Source: Aureimonas glaciei (GTDB taxonomy: Bacteria; Pseudomonadota; Alphaproteobacteria; Rhizobiales; Rhizobiaceae). Taken from it: DNA of 64,000 nucleotides. The DNA lies in contig NZ_BMJJ01000001.1 of assembly GCF_014643375.1 (NCBI RefSeq), positions 62,001 through 126,000 on the forward strand, in the 5' to 3' direction. Positions 47,784-57,369 of the stretch are shown here, one piece after another. Position numbers and translations under genes: made by a program. The number at the start of each line of letters is the position of its first letter. The first letter of the stretch is position 1. The notes beneath the pieces are model-generated. The model was not told the origin of the DNA and did no database searches. It worked only from the letters and a program-made list of their open reading frames with translations.

Positions 47784-49691
47784 ATGTCGTTCACGCCCCA
47801 GTCTCCTCTGCATGCGCTCCAGACCGAAATTCTCGAAGCGATCGCCACCGGGCTGAGCTTCAAGGACGTCGCCATGCTGCTGTGCCGGCGGGCCGAGGCG
47901 CTGGCACCGGACGCCCTGTGCACCATTGCCACGGTCGACGAGGCCGGGTTGCTTCGTCCCCAGGCGGCACCCAGCATGCCGGATGATTATCTGACGTCGA
48001 CCGACGGCATCGCCATCGGCGAGGGGGTGGGCTCCTGCGGCACCGCTGCTTTCCGCGGCACGCCGGTGGAAGTCATCGACATCGCCACCGACCCGCTCTG
48101 GGCACCCTACAAGGCGCTCGTCCTGCCACTCGGGCTGCAGGCCTGCTGGTCGAGCCCGGTCGCGGCGCCCGACGGCAGGGTCGTCGCCACCTTCGCCTTC
48201 TACTATCGCAGCCAGCGCGGACCGACGCCGCTCGAGCGCGACATCGTGGCGACCTGCGTGCATCTGTGCACGATCGCCACCGCCCATGCCGAAATCCAGC
48301 GCCGCAACCGGCGCCTGGCCTACTACGACCAGCTCACCGACCTGCGCAACCGCCGCAGCTTCGACCAGAATGCTGCCGAGATGCTGGCGGGACCCGACCC
48401 CGTTTTCGGGCTTCTGCTCGTCGACATCGACCATCTGAAGGTCGTCAACGACACGCGGGGCCATGTCGTCGGCGACCTTCTGATCCGCGAAGTGGCGGGG
48501 CGGTTGCAGCATCTGGGGGGAACCCCCTACCGGATCGGCGGCGACGAGTTCGCCCTGCTGGTCCCGGACTGCCGCGATGCCTGCGCGCTGGAAGCCTTCG
48601 CCCACAAGGCGCTCGGCAAGATGGTCGCGCCCTTCGTCTGCGACGACAGCGAGATCGTGCCGTCCGTCACCATCGGCGGCGTCGTCTACGGCCGAGACGG
48701 CCGGGATTTCGACACCCTGCGGCAGAACGCCGACTTCGCCCTCTACCATGCCAAGCGCCGGCAGCGCGGCGGCTATGCCGGCTTTGCCCGCGACATGCGG
48801 GCGGCCCAGATGGCCCGCACCGAGACCATCGCGCGCGTCGACCGGGCACTGGCGGACCAGCGCATCCTCACCCATTACCAGCCGCTGGTGCGCCTCGATA
48901 CCGGCGCCATTGTCGGCGTCGAGGCGCTGGCGCGGATGCGGACTCCGGCCGGCGACATCGTCAGCGCCGGCGCCTTCCACGCCGCCTTTGCCGATCCGAC
49001 CGTGTCGCTGCGCCTGACCGACGTCATGCTCGCCCAGGTCGCCCAGGACATCCGCACCTGGCTCGACAACGCCATTCCCTTCCGCCATGTCTCTATCAAC
49101 TTGTCGATGGCCGATTTCCAGCGCGGCGATCTCGACAGCCGCCTCTCCGCGGCCTTTGCGGTGGAAGGCGTCAGCCTCGAGCATCTCGTCCTGGAAGTGA
49201 CCGAAAGCGTCTTCATGGACGGTCCGGGCAAGGAGGTGGCGCGCGCCATCGAGCGGCTGCGTGGCAAGGGCATGCTGGTCGCGCTCGACGATTTCGGCAC
49301 GGGCTTCGCCTCGCTCACCCATCTCCTCAGCTTTCCCGTCGACATCATCAAGATCGACAAGTGCTTCATCGACAAGATTCTGACCGACCGGCCGAGCCGG
49401 GCGATCGTCGAGGCGCTGATCGACATCGCGCGCAAGCTCGGCATGAACACGGTGGCCGAGGGCGTCGAGGACGCCGCCCAGGCCGAATGCCTGCGCGATA
49501 TGGGCTGTGTGCTCGGTCAGGGCTACCACTTCGCCCGCCCCGCCGACGCCAAGACCACTTGGCAGTTGCTGCAGCTCTTCGCCAAGGCGCCGAACGCGGC
49601 GGGCAGGGAGAGCAAAGCGTCCGTCGCGCCGCCACGTCTCCAGCACGCGGTGGGCAAGGGCGCCGAGGCGATTCGCAAGGACTGGTGCTGA
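47784..49691 (+). CDS. GAF-GGDEF-EAL bifunctional c-di-GMP protein
   Basis: 635-residue cytoplasmic protein. Residues 10-165 form a GAF domain (GEGVGSCGTAAFRGTPVEVI); 175-335 a GGDEF domain with intact GGDEF at 252-256 and no clear RxxD inhibitory site just upstream; 345-600 an EAL domain with EAL at 379-381, DDFGTGFASL and EGVED intact. Both synthesis and hydrolysis of c-di-GMP are therefore possible. The GAF domain is the likely input. No membrane segment is seen. Confidence 0.9.
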   Translation: MSFTPQSPLHALQTEILEAIATGLSFKDVAMLLCRRAEALAPDALCTIATVDEAGLLRPQAAPSMPDDYLTSTDGIAIGEGVGSCGTAAFRGTPVEVIDIATDPLWAPYKALVLPLGLQACWSSPVAAPDGRVVATFAFYYRSQRGPTPLERDIVATCVHLCTIATAHAEIQRRNRRLAYYDQLTDLRNRRSFDQNAAEMLAGPDPVFGLLLVDIDHLKVVNDTRGHVVGDLLIREVAGRLQHLGGTPYRIGGDEFALLVPDCRDACALEAFAHKALGKMVAPFVCDDSEIVPSVTIGGVVYGRDGRDFDTLRQNADFALYHAKRRQRGGYAGFARDMRAAQMARTETIARVDRALADQRILTHYQPLVRLDTGAIVGVEALARMRTPAGDIVSAGAFHAAFADPTVSLRLTDVMLAQVAQDIRTWLDNAIPFRHVSINLSMADFQRGDLDSRLSAAFAVEGVSLEHLVLEVTESVFMDGPGKEVARAIERLRGKGMLVALDDFGTGFASLTHLLSFPVDIIKIDKCFIDKILTDRPSRAIVEALIDIARKLGMNTVAEGVEDAAQAECLRDMGCVLGQGYHFARPADAKTTWQLLQLFAKAPNAAGRESKASVAPPRLQHAVGKGAEAIRKDWC

Positions 49692-49978
49692 CGCGGCAGA
49701 GGTAGCGGCGGCAGCAAAGCGGGTCGATGCCGGCCGCAGGCGGCGATCCGCCGACCTGCCGCCCTGGCCAGTGCGCCCGGGTCACCCAGGTTCGGACTGG
49801 GACGACCGGCGGTTGTTGGGGATCATGCCCGCGCTGCAGATCGTCCTAGGCGGCAAAGTATTCCTGCTGCTGGGGCAGAGGACAAGCCATCACAATGCCT
49901 TGGCGAATAGTACACAAGGGTCTGCTTCCTCAATGGCCCGAATCAATTCGCCGATGCGAAGGCGAGCGCTAGCCGACC

Positions 49979-51907
49979 CTACGGAGCACGGCTGCCGACG
50001 AGATGTCCTGTCCGAATACGTTGCACGAGTTTGGACAATTCAGCCCCGATGAGGGTGCTCCCGTCCGCGCTAAGATGGCTCATATCTTGGTAGAGCAGAA
50101 TCCCCTGCTTCTCGATCGGACACACTTGGTCGCTGCAGAGAACCGGCAGGGGGTCGAAAATCCAAGCGTTGTTCAGCCCCTTTACGCTCTCCTCGACGAC
50201 CCGGTCGTAGTCGCTCCGAGTTTCCGCAATCTCCGAAAGGGGGCGGTCACACGCCATAGGACGGCGCCGCGGAATGGGCAACGCTCTTGAAGCGCAGGCA
50301 AAGATTGATCCGACCTCGCCGCGTGTGGGTATCGACTTGAAAACAACTACCTTCTTGCCGTGCTCCGAGAGATATTGAACCGTCCGGCGTAGGCCCGCTT
50401 CGTAAGCCTCGGCTCCCGTTCCTGACATCGGATCAGATTGTTCTGCTAAAAGATCACGATAGTAATACATCATATACTGGTTGGAGATCACCACGACGTC
50501 GACCGTCGGGTCATTTATAATTTCCTCAAGTGCATCTTTCGTCATCTCTGGCGTACCGTTCCAAGAGGAGGCTAACGTTACTGTTGGACGATAGACTGTC
50601 CCGATCAGAAACGGCCAGCCCGGACTGGCAGCCATTCGAAGTTGTTTTCCATAGATCGCGCTCAGTCCCGGTGCCAAGTGACCAGCATTGCTGTCCCCCA
50701 AGACCACGAGCTTGGAGTCACTAGTTATCGGGTTAATCGGTAGATCGGACGATTCCGATAAAACGCCGGCATAGCGGCTTTCGAGACCATCCTGGACATA
50801 AATGAAATAGCCGACGGTGCCGACGGCTATTAGGAGACCTGTCAGGGAAAAGGCGATTCTCCCCCGCCACCGACTGTGGTTTCGGATGGGGCGCTCGACC
50901 AAGTGGTATGTCCCAGCGGAGAGCAGGAATGTCAGAGCTATGCCGCCCCAAAGATACTCCGGGGATACTTCACCGTTCTCAAGAATCCTGGAATAGGCGA
51001 GCACCGGGAAGTGCCACATGTAAAGCGGGAAGCTAATCAGACCGACATAGGTGATCCAGCGGTTCGAAAGAATCGCATTTGGCCAAGCTCGCGTCCCTGC
51101 GGCAATAATGAGGACAGTTCCAAACACGGGCAGAATTGCGTATTTACCTGGAAACTGCTCGGGTGGGATCGGAATCAGCAAAGCTGCGGCTATCAGTGCG
51201 ATCCCGAGTATTGCACTGCCGTTCCGCAATAATGAGCCGATTCTTGCTGCAAGCATCGGTCGGTGCTGATCAGCTATGGCCAGAAGTCCGCCCGCGGCCA
51301 ACTCCCAGACACGCGCCAATGGAAGATAGAACGCGGCCGGCTGATTGGAATCAACAGACCACAAATTCCAGCAGAGCGAAGCAAGAAAGACGGTAGCAAG
51401 CGACGCGACGAGCAATCCTCGTCGCCACCATACCGCCCATAGTAGCAGCGGCCAGACTAGATAGAACTGCTCCTCGACCCCTAGGGACCATAGATGAAGC
51501 AGTGGCTTAAGCTTTGCATCAATGTCCCAGTATCCGCCTTCAAGGAAGGCGTTGATATTTGCGCCAAAGGCCGCGCCCGAAAATGCCGATCTGCCGAGAC
51601 GCTGATACTCTGAGGCAAAGAGAGAAACCCAGCCGAAGGCGAGGCATGCGGCGAGGACCAAGACCAGCGCCGGGAATATTCGGTTTGCACGCCGGATGTA
51701 GAAATCCACCACACTGAAAGAGCTAGCTTGCAGTTGCGTCCCAATAATGCCGGTGATCAGAAAACCTGAGATGACGAAAAAGATGTCGACCCCGATGAAG
51801 CCATTCTTAAGCGAGTCCGGGAAGGCATGAACAATGATAACGAGGAGGACGGCGACGGCTCGCAGTCCGTCGATCTCCGGCCGATAGTTGATGACATGCC
51901 CCTTCAC
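49979..51907 (-). CDS. OafA/YrhL-type acyltransferase with C-terminal SGNH domain
   Basis: 642-residue membrane acyltransferase (acyltransferase 3 family). NYRPEIDGLRAVAVLLVIIVHAF carries the conserved His/Arg start; about ten helices follow, with FFVISGFLITG and WSLGVEEQFYLVWPLLL. The C-terminal 240 residues form an SGNH-like domain with LVVLGDSNAGHLAPGL and LSADGSTLIG. It acylates cell-surface polysaccharide in relatives. GTG at 51907 is preferred: AGGA lies 6 nt upstream. Its base composition is clearly lower in G+C than neighbours, and it sits beside a tRNA-linked integrase remnant, which suggests acquisition by transfer. Confidence 0.88.
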   Translation of the reverse strand: MKGHVINYRPEIDGLRAVAVLLVIIVHAFPDSLKNGFIGVDIFFVISGFLITGIIGTQLQASSFSVVDFYIRRANRIFPALVLVLAACLAFGWVSLFASEYQRLGRSAFSGAAFGANINAFLEGGYWDIDAKLKPLLHLWSLGVEEQFYLVWPLLLWAVWWRRGLLVASLATVFLASLCWNLWSVDSNQPAAFYLPLARVWELAAGGLLAIADQHRPMLAARIGSLLRNGSAILGIALIAAALLIPIPPEQFPGKYAILPVFGTVLIIAAGTRAWPNAILSNRWITYVGLISFPLYMWHFPVLAYSRILENGEVSPEYLWGGIALTFLLSAGTYHLVERPIRNHSRWRGRIAFSLTGLLIAVGTVGYFIYVQDGLESRYAGVLSESSDLPINPITSDSKLVVLGDSNAGHLAPGLSAIYGKQLRMAASPGWPFLIGTVYRPTVTLASSWNGTPEMTKDALEEIINDPTVDVVVISNQYMMYYYRDLLAEQSDPMSGTGAEAYEAGLRRTVQYLSEHGKKVVVFKSIPTRGEVGSIFACASRALPIPRRRPMACDRPLSEIAETRSDYDRVVEESVKGLNNAWIFDPLPVLCSDQVCPIEKQGILLYQDMSHLSADGSTLIGAELSKLVQRIRTGHLVGSRAP

Positions 51908-52029
51908 GCGGAATCCTCTCGCCCTGCTATCGCCGTCTGTTAGCGCTCTGTGGCGAGCGATGCCATCAATGCCCTTGTGGCAATAGCCGGAACGACCCGG
52001 TTTATGAAAGCGAAAACCAGTCGACCCGC

Positions 52030-52934
52030 TCAACGCACCTGTGTCGCGAGAAATGCGATCATCTGCCGCGCTGTGTCTGGATCAATCGCGCCAAGGGAGT
52101 ACTCGTCATCCATTGGTACGAGGCGCCGATGGCGACCACGCCGATCCGGCCGGGGCCAATTCCGACGACCACCATTCAGCCATCTGAGCCGCTCATCCCA
52201 GTAAGCCGCACGATGATAGGCGCGCCGTACCTCGTCCGCGCCGACGTGCCCTAGCTCGGCCTCGATCGCATCCGCAGGCCATTGACCGCTCTCACTCAGA
52301 AGCGAGGAGGCAGATGCACGAAATCCGCGTGACGCCATCTCTTTGTTGGTGAAGCCCATTCGCCGCAGCGCGCCGTTCAGCGTGTTTCTCGCTCATCGGA
52401 CGGAAGGATCTGTGTATGGCAGGGAAAACGAGGCATCCCGAGACGGACCGCGCCTGCACGCTCTCAAGAATGGCAACGGCCGCATCGGAAAGGGGTCTGC
52501 GATGCTCCCGTCGCATCTTTGTTCGCGCGGCAGGGATTGCCCAAACCCGCTTCGCCAGATCGAACTCGCTCCATTCCACCAGCCGCAACTCGGCCGGTCA
52601 CGGATAGAGCAAGGCAAATGCCTTGCGCTTCAACGCGGCGAAGCGGCACGAGGAGCCGTCAACGCGATCCGATCGAGCTTTGATTTCTCGGATGGATCGA
52701 CGTTCCGTTTCACGAGTGACTTCGCGGTGTCGCGTCGTGCGCGGGCATCCGCTAGCGAGACCGTCGGATAGGGACCGAGTGAGGGAAGCTTTTGTTTTTC
52801 ACCGAAGCGATAGACGATCCGCCAGAGCTCGAGCCGGTGGACGATACCAACAGATGTAGGCCACCGCCAACACTGTGCTTGGCGGGTCGCTCAGATGGCC
52901 TGAAAGCCTTGATTTGCAGGTCACAGCGCGGCAT
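52030..52934 (-). pseudogene. Degraded tyrosine integrase (DUF4102/P4 type)
   Basis: Fragments of one integrase on the reverse strand in several frames: MPRCDLQIKAFRPSERPAKH and SVGGGLHLLVSSTG (N terminus), WRIVYRFGEKQKLPSLGPYP and TVSLADARARR in a shifted frame, then after a deletion of roughly 100 residues LYP-stop-PAELRLVEWSEF, and finally GFTNKEMASRGFRASASSLL. The catalytic HxxR His is replaced by Arg. Frameshifts, a TGA and the deletion make it inactive. It lies directly downstream of tRNA-Leu, the usual target of such enzymes. Confidence 0.85.
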
Positions 52935-52984
52935 TCGGCCTAGCGCTTGTTGGTATCAAAATTCCATCAAACCGCCTTCGACAG

Positions 52985-53027
52985 CGGATACCAACAGAAC
53001 TACCAACAAACCATTCGGATACCAACA
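52985..53027. repeat. Direct repeats upstream of the integrase remnant
   Basis: CGGATACCAACA occurs at 52985-52996 and 53016-53027, with related TACCAACA between them. They may be arm-type sites of the former integrase; a 10-bp unit CGGATCGCTT is also repeated three times at 53088-53117. Confidence 0.5.
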
Positions 53028-53128
53028 TCCCTCGCCGGACTATGCCGGACAAGAATCTCATCATTCGTTGAGGTTTTGGACACTGTTCGGATCGCTTCGG
53101 ATCGCTTCGGATCGCTTCGAACAGGGAA

Positions 53129-53213
53129 TGGTGCCCAGGAAAGGACTCGAACCTTCACACCTTGCGGCACACGGACCTGAACCGTGCGCGTCTACCAATT
53201 CCGCCACCTGGGC
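53129..53213 (-). tRNA. tRNA-Leu (CAG anticodon)
   Basis: 85 nt on the reverse strand with an encoded CCA. Acceptor stem GCCCAGG/CCTGGGC with discriminator A; anticodon loop TTCAGGT gives CAG; a long variable arm with GCCGCAAGGTGT confirms the leucine type. Confidence 0.95.
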
Positions 53214-53613
53214 ACTGGGGCGGAGCATTAGTGGGTCGGCAAAAGCCTGTCAACGCGGATTTCGCATCGCGGTGGGATTTGGCGCCGTGTGACGCTGGCG
53301 GGCCGCGCGGGACAGCCGCGGCGACAAGGCGGGTCGGGCGTCGCGCTTTGGCGAGGGGCGGGCGAGGCCCGGGCGGGGAGGGGCGACGGCGACGGCGGGG
53401 CAGGCCGCGGGCCGGCCCGACGGGGTGGCGGGGCGCGCCGATTTGCGCCTTCACCTCCGGCGGTTTAGCGGCTATGAGGCTGAAGAGCGTTTTGGGCCGC
53501 AAGGCGGGGGCTGCGCGGCAAGGCGCGGCGTCCGAAAGGCCCGGGGCGGACGGCAGGCCCCAAAGGGGTCGAGGCTCCCAGGGGCCGAAGTCCCAAAGGG
53601 GCAAGGAGCGGAT
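53214..53613. other. Region between tRNA-Leu and the NDUFA9-like gene
   Basis: 400 bp, extremely G+C rich at 53330-53430. It holds the tRNA-Leu promoter at its left end. The plus-strand frame open from 53425 has no homology and is not called a gene. Confidence 0.5.
53225..53253 (-). promoter_or_regulatory. Sigma70-type promoter for tRNA-Leu
   Basis: On the reverse strand TTGACA, 17 bp, TAATGC. The transcription start would be near 53218, about five bases before the mature tRNA. Confidence 0.7.
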
Positions 53614-54615
53614 ATGGCGATCGATACGGAACAGACGGTGACGGTCTTCGGCGGCTCGGGCTTTCTCGGCCGCTATGTCGTCAGGGAACTCGCCAAGCGC
53701 GGCCACCGCATCCGCGTCGCCTGCCGCCGGCCCGATCTCGCCTATCACCTGCAGATCACCGGCAATATGGGCCAGGTCATGCCGATCCAGGCGAATCTGC
53801 GTTTCCCCTGGTCGATCGAGCGGGCCGTCGAGGGTGCCGACCACGTCGTCAATCTCGTCGGCGTCCTCGCCGAGACCGGCCGCCAGACGTTTGACGCGCT
53901 GCAGTCCTCGGGCGCCCGCGCCGTGGCGGAGGCGGCGCGCGCCGCTGGCGCCGGCATGACGCAGATGTCGGCGATCGGCGCCAATGCCGGCGCGCCGTCG
54001 GCCTATGCGCGGACGAAGGGCGAGGGCGAACAGGCGGTGCTGGGCGCCGTGCCGGACGCGCGGATCCTTCGGCCCTCGATCGTCTTCGGCGCCGAGGACC
54101 AGTTCTTCAACCGCTTTGCCGAAATGTCGCGCTTTGCACCTTTCCTGCCCCTGATCGGCGGCGGCGCCACGCGCTTCCAGCCGGTCTACGTCAACGATGT
54201 GGCGCAGGCGGTGGCGATGTGCGTCGACGGCAAGGTGCCGGGCGGCACGGTCTACGAGCTCGGCGGCCCCGAGATTCTCACTTTCCGCCAGATGATGGAA
54301 AAGATGCTCGCCGTCGTCCAGCGCAAGCGGCGTTTTCTGAACCTCTCCTTCGGTGCGGCCGAGCGGCTGGCCAGCATGATGCGGCTCGTGCCCGGCGCGC
54401 CGCTGACGACGGACCAGGTGGAGCAGCTGAAGAGCGACAACGTCGTCTCGGACCTGGCCATTGCCGAGGGCCGGACCTTGGCCGCCTTCGGCATCCAGCC
54501 GCAGCTCCTGGAAGCGGTGCTGCCGACCTATCTCGTGCGCTACCGGCCGCAGGGCCAGTTCACACAGCCCGACCCCCAGGCTTCGGGGCCTGCGAACCGG
54601 GAAGAGGCGGCCTGA
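53614..54615 (+). CDS. NDUFA9-like complex I accessory NAD(P)-binding protein
   Basis: 333-residue atypical short-chain dehydrogenase. VTVFGGSGFLGRYVVRELAK near residue 9 is the dinucleotide-binding motif; ICYxxxK-type catalysis is lacking, as in the NDUFA9 family. Family features are HVVNLVGVLAETGRQTFDAL and QMSAIGANAGAPSAYARTKG. Alphaproteobacterial homologues associate with respiratory complex I. AAGGAGCGGAT precedes the ATG at 53614. A TSUP exporter follows 17 bp later, so they may share a transcript. Confidence 0.85.
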   Translation: MAIDTEQTVTVFGGSGFLGRYVVRELAKRGHRIRVACRRPDLAYHLQITGNMGQVMPIQANLRFPWSIERAVEGADHVVNLVGVLAETGRQTFDALQSSGARAVAEAARAAGAGMTQMSAIGANAGAPSAYARTKGEGEQAVLGAVPDARILRPSIVFGAEDQFFNRFAEMSRFAPFLPLIGGGATRFQPVYVNDVAQAVAMCVDGKVPGGTVYELGGPEILTFRQMMEKMLAVVQRKRRFLNLSFGAAERLASMMRLVPGAPLTTDQVEQLKSDNVVSDLAIAEGRTLAAFGIQPQLLEAVLPTYLVRYRPQGQFTQPDPQASGPANREEAA

Positions 54616-54632
54616 GCGCAAACGTCGCCGCC

Positions 54633-55391
54633 ATGGCGGACGCCTTCCTGCCGGCCGGTCTCGCCCCGTCCGTGGCTCTCCTCCTCGTCGCCGCGAGTTT
54701 TCTGACCTCGGCGACGACCGCGGCCTTCGGCCTCGGCGGCGGCCTCGGCATGCTGGCGGTGCTCAGCCTCTATCTGCCGGTCGCGGTGCTGATTCCGGTG
54801 CACGGCCTCGTCCAGCTCGGCTCGAATGTCGGCCGCGTGGTCATGCAGCGGGCGAGCGTCGCCTGGCCGGCCGTCTGGCCTTTTCTCCTCGGCGCGGTGT
54901 TCGGCGCGCTGATCGGCGCCCGCTTCGTCGTGGCGCTGCCGGAAGCGGTGCTGCAGACCGCGCTCGGCATCTTCATTCTCGTCCTGACCTTCGTGCCGAT
55001 GCCGCGGCTCGGCGCGCTGACGGCGCCGGGCTTTGCCCTGATGGGGCTGGCGACGACCTTTCTCACCATGTTCTTCGGCGCGACCGGGCCGATCAATGCG
55101 GGCATTCTCGCTCAGACCTTTCGCGACCGGCAGGTGCTGGTCGGCACCATGGCGGCGACCACCGCCGTCCAGCATGCGCTGAAAGGGCTCGCCTTCTTCG
55201 CGCTCGGCGTCGGCTTCGGCCCCTATCTGCCGCTGGTCGGGCTGATGGTGGCGAGCGGCTTTGCCGGCACCATCGCCGGCACCGCCTTTCTGCGCCGGCT
55301 GGACGAGACCTGGTTCCGCCGCATCCTGAAGGCGATCCTGACGCTGCTCGGGCTCGATCTCCTGCGCCGGGGTCTCACCGGCCTGTTCTGA
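54633..55391 (+). CDS. TSUP (TauE/SafE) family membrane exporter
   Basis: 252-residue protein with about eight helices. FGLGGGLGMLAVLSLYLPVA and the second-half FFGATGPINAGILAQTF are the twin glycine-rich motifs of the family, which exports sulfur compounds or organic acids. The substrate is unknown. The ATG at 54633 follows the NDUFA9-like stop closely. No clear terminator separates its end from convergent uppP. Confidence 0.85.
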   Translation: MADAFLPAGLAPSVALLLVAASFLTSATTAAFGLGGGLGMLAVLSLYLPVAVLIPVHGLVQLGSNVGRVVMQRASVAWPAVWPFLLGAVFGALIGARFVVALPEAVLQTALGIFILVLTFVPMPRLGALTAPGFALMGLATTFLTMFFGATGPINAGILAQTFRDRQVLVGTMAATTAVQHALKGLAFFALGVGFGPYLPLVGLMVASGFAGTIAGTAFLRRLDETWFRRILKAILTLLGLDLLRRGLTGLF

Positions 55392-55428
55392 GGTCGAGGC
55401 GAGCGATTCGCCCGTGCGCCTTGGCGCT

Positions 55429-56235
55429 TCAGCCCCAGATGCCGAGGGCCACGAGGCCGACTCCGCCGACGGCGATGCGCCACCAGGCGAAGGGCGCAAA
55501 GCCGTGCCGGGAGACGAAGTCGAGCAGGTATTTCACCACGAACAGCGCCACGACGAAGGAGACGGCGAAGCCGATGACGATCAGCGACAGGTCGTCGGCC
55601 GAGAGCACGGCGTGGTTCTTGTAGAGGTCGAGCGCGAAGGCGCCGGCCATGGTCGGCATGGCGAGGAAGAAGGAGAACTCCGCCGCCGAGCGCTTGTCGG
55701 TGCCCATCAACAGCGCGCCGGCAATGGTGGCGCCCGAGCGCGAGGTGCCGGGGATCATCGCCAGGCACTGGAAGAGGCCGATCTTCAGGCAAAGCGACAG
55801 CGGATATTCCGTGATGTCGGTGTAGACGGGCGCGACCGCGCGCCGGTCGATCAGGAGCAGGAGGATGCCGCCGACGAGCAGCGCCACGCAGATCGTCGCC
55901 GGGGATTCGAACAGCACCGTCTTGATGAAGTCGTGGGCGATCATGCCGACGACGGCGGCCGGCAGGAAGGCGAGCAGCACGCCGGTGACGAAATGGCGCG
56001 AGCGCGGGCTCGACGGCAGGGTGACGAAGAGCTGCCAGAGTTTGGCGAAATAGACCGAGAGCACGGCGAGGACGGCACCCAGCTGGATCAGCACCTCGAA
56101 CGTGCCGGCCTTGGAATGAAAGCCGAGAAAATGCCCGGCGAGCAGGATGTGGCCGGTCGAGGAGACCGGGATGAATTCCGTCAGGCCTTCGATGAAACCG
56201 AGGATGGTGGCATTGGCGATGGCGGCGATATCCAT
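55429..56235 (-). CDS. uppP: Undecaprenyl-diphosphate phosphatase (UppP/BacA)
   Basis: 268-residue membrane phosphatase that recycles the undecaprenyl carrier for peptidoglycan and other envelope glycans. [20 protein letters not shown] and [20 protein letters not shown] are the two catalytic signatures. AGGGAG lies 5 nt before the ATG at 56235, and the longer frame to 56328 lacks a site. It is divergent from the fzlA-like gene; this pairing with queG recurs in Hyphomicrobiales. Confidence 0.95.
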   Translation of the reverse strand: MDIAAIANATILGFIEGLTEFIPVSSTGHILLAGHFLGFHSKAGTFEVLIQLGAVLAVLSVYFAKLWQLFVTLPSSPRSRHFVTGVLLAFLPAAVVGMIAHDFIKTVLFESPATICVALLVGGILLLLIDRRAVAPVYTDITEYPLSLCLKIGLFQCLAMIPGTSRSGATIAGALLMGTDKRSAAEFSFFLAMPTMAGAFALDLYKNHAVLSADDLSLIVIGFAVSFVVALFVVKYLLDFVSRHGFAPFAWWRIAVGGVGLVALGIWG

Positions 56236-56573
56236 AAAAACTCCCTGTTCGCCCCGCCCCTCCGGCTGCCTGTCGGCCGGCTTGCGGGCGCGAGCGATCT
56301 CTTGCAGCGCAACATAGTCATAAAGCATGAACCAATTCTGGCGATTCTTGCGGCCGGCACCGGACGCGGAACGATCGTCCGGCCGGGTCGTTGACCCCGG
56401 ACATCACGAGGACTTGCGCGGATGGCAGGTCCTGCTATGTCGCGCCGGCGACGGTGCACCCCGCCCAAGTTTCTCTTTCCTTGACGTTTTCCTGAGATGT
56501 TTCGGTTTGTGTCGGCGGCGATTGCGGCTTCTGTCCGGTCGCGCCCCTTTTTGAAAGATCGTTGCCCCCTGCC
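56236..56573. other. Divergent region between uppP and the fzlA-like gene
   Basis: 338 bp with no gene. AT-richer stretches at 56305-56345 and 56470-56505 (with TTGACG at 56482) probably hold the two promoters, but no pair with a good spacing was found. Confidence 0.4.
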
Positions 56574-57266
56574 ATGCTGAGGCTTCATCATCATCCCATG
56601 TCCGCCGCGTCCCGCTTTGTCCGGCTGATTCTCGGCGAATATGGCGAACGGGCCGAGCTGGTCGAAGAGCGCCCCTGGGAGCGCCGGCCGGAATTCCTGG
56701 CCCTCAATCCTGCGGCGACGCTGCCCATCCTCACCGAGGATTCCGGGCCGGCGATCGTCGGCGGCATGGTCATCGCCGAATATCTCGACGAGACGCGCGG
56801 TGCCTTCCAGCGCGAGAAGCGGCTGCTCGCCGAAAAGGCGCTGGAACGCGCCGAGATCCGCCGCCTGACCGAGTGGTTCCTGGTCAAGCTCGACGGCGAA
56901 GCGACGCGCTATCTCGTGCGCGAGCGAGTCTTCAAGCTGGAAATGCGCCCCGAGGACGGCGGCGGTTCGCCCGACGCCTCGGCGATTCGCGCCGCCCGCG
57001 CCAATCTGAAGCACCACATGCGCTATGTCGGCTGGCTGGCCGAAAGCCGCAACTGGCTGTCGGGCCCGAAACTTTCCTATGCCGATCTCGCCGCCGCCTC
57101 GGCCTTTTCGATCCTCGACTATCTCGGCGAGATCTCCTGGGAAAAGGAGCCGGCGGCGAAGGAATGGTACACGCGGGTGAAGTCGCGGCCCTCCTTCCGA
57201 CCCTTCCTGACCGAGCGCATCCGCGGCATTCCGCCCGTCGCGCACTATGCCGAGCTGGATTTTTAG
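56574..57266 (+). CDS. fzlA: GST-fold protein, probable FtsZ-binding FzlA
   Basis: 230-residue glutathione-S-transferase-like protein. MLRLHHHPMSAASRFVRLIL, WERRPEFLALNPAATLPILT and VIAEYLDETRG match the thioredoxin-like half of alphaproteobacterial FzlA, which regulates FtsZ filaments; the C-terminal helical half ends in IPPVAHYAELDF. It lacks a clear catalytic Cys/Ser signature of true GSTs. The assignment to FzlA rests on recalled sequence resemblance and on its place between uppP and queG; it could be another GST-like protein. Confidence 0.75.
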   Translation: MLRLHHHPMSAASRFVRLILGEYGERAELVEERPWERRPEFLALNPAATLPILTEDSGPAIVGGMVIAEYLDETRGAFQREKRLLAEKALERAEIRRLTEWFLVKLDGEATRYLVRERVFKLEMRPEDGGGSPDASAIRAARANLKHHMRYVGWLAESRNWLSGPKLSYADLAAASAFSILDYLGEISWEKEPAAKEWYTRVKSRPSFRPFLTERIRGIPPVAHYAELDF

Positions 57267-57369
57267 GACGACGCGCGCCGAGCCCGGTTGCCGGGCAACG
57301 CCCTTCGGGTACGAGCACCTGCGTCCTGAAAGTCCGGCCCTTTCTCCCCTCCGCCAAAAGTTTCGTCGG

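Noticed and set aside
47334-49646. Antisense frame over the GAF-GGDEF-EAL gene
   Set aside because: The GGDEF and EAL motifs are on the plus strand; no domain is visible on the other.
53088-53117. Three tandem copies of CGGATCGCTT as a CRISPR or iteron array
   Set aside because: Units are 10 bp with no spacers and no nearby Cas or replication gene; a simple tandem duplication is more likely.
53425-53613. Extension of the NDUFA9-like frame
   Set aside because: The sequence is G+C-rich and unconserved; AAGGAG and the Rossmann start support the ATG at 53614.
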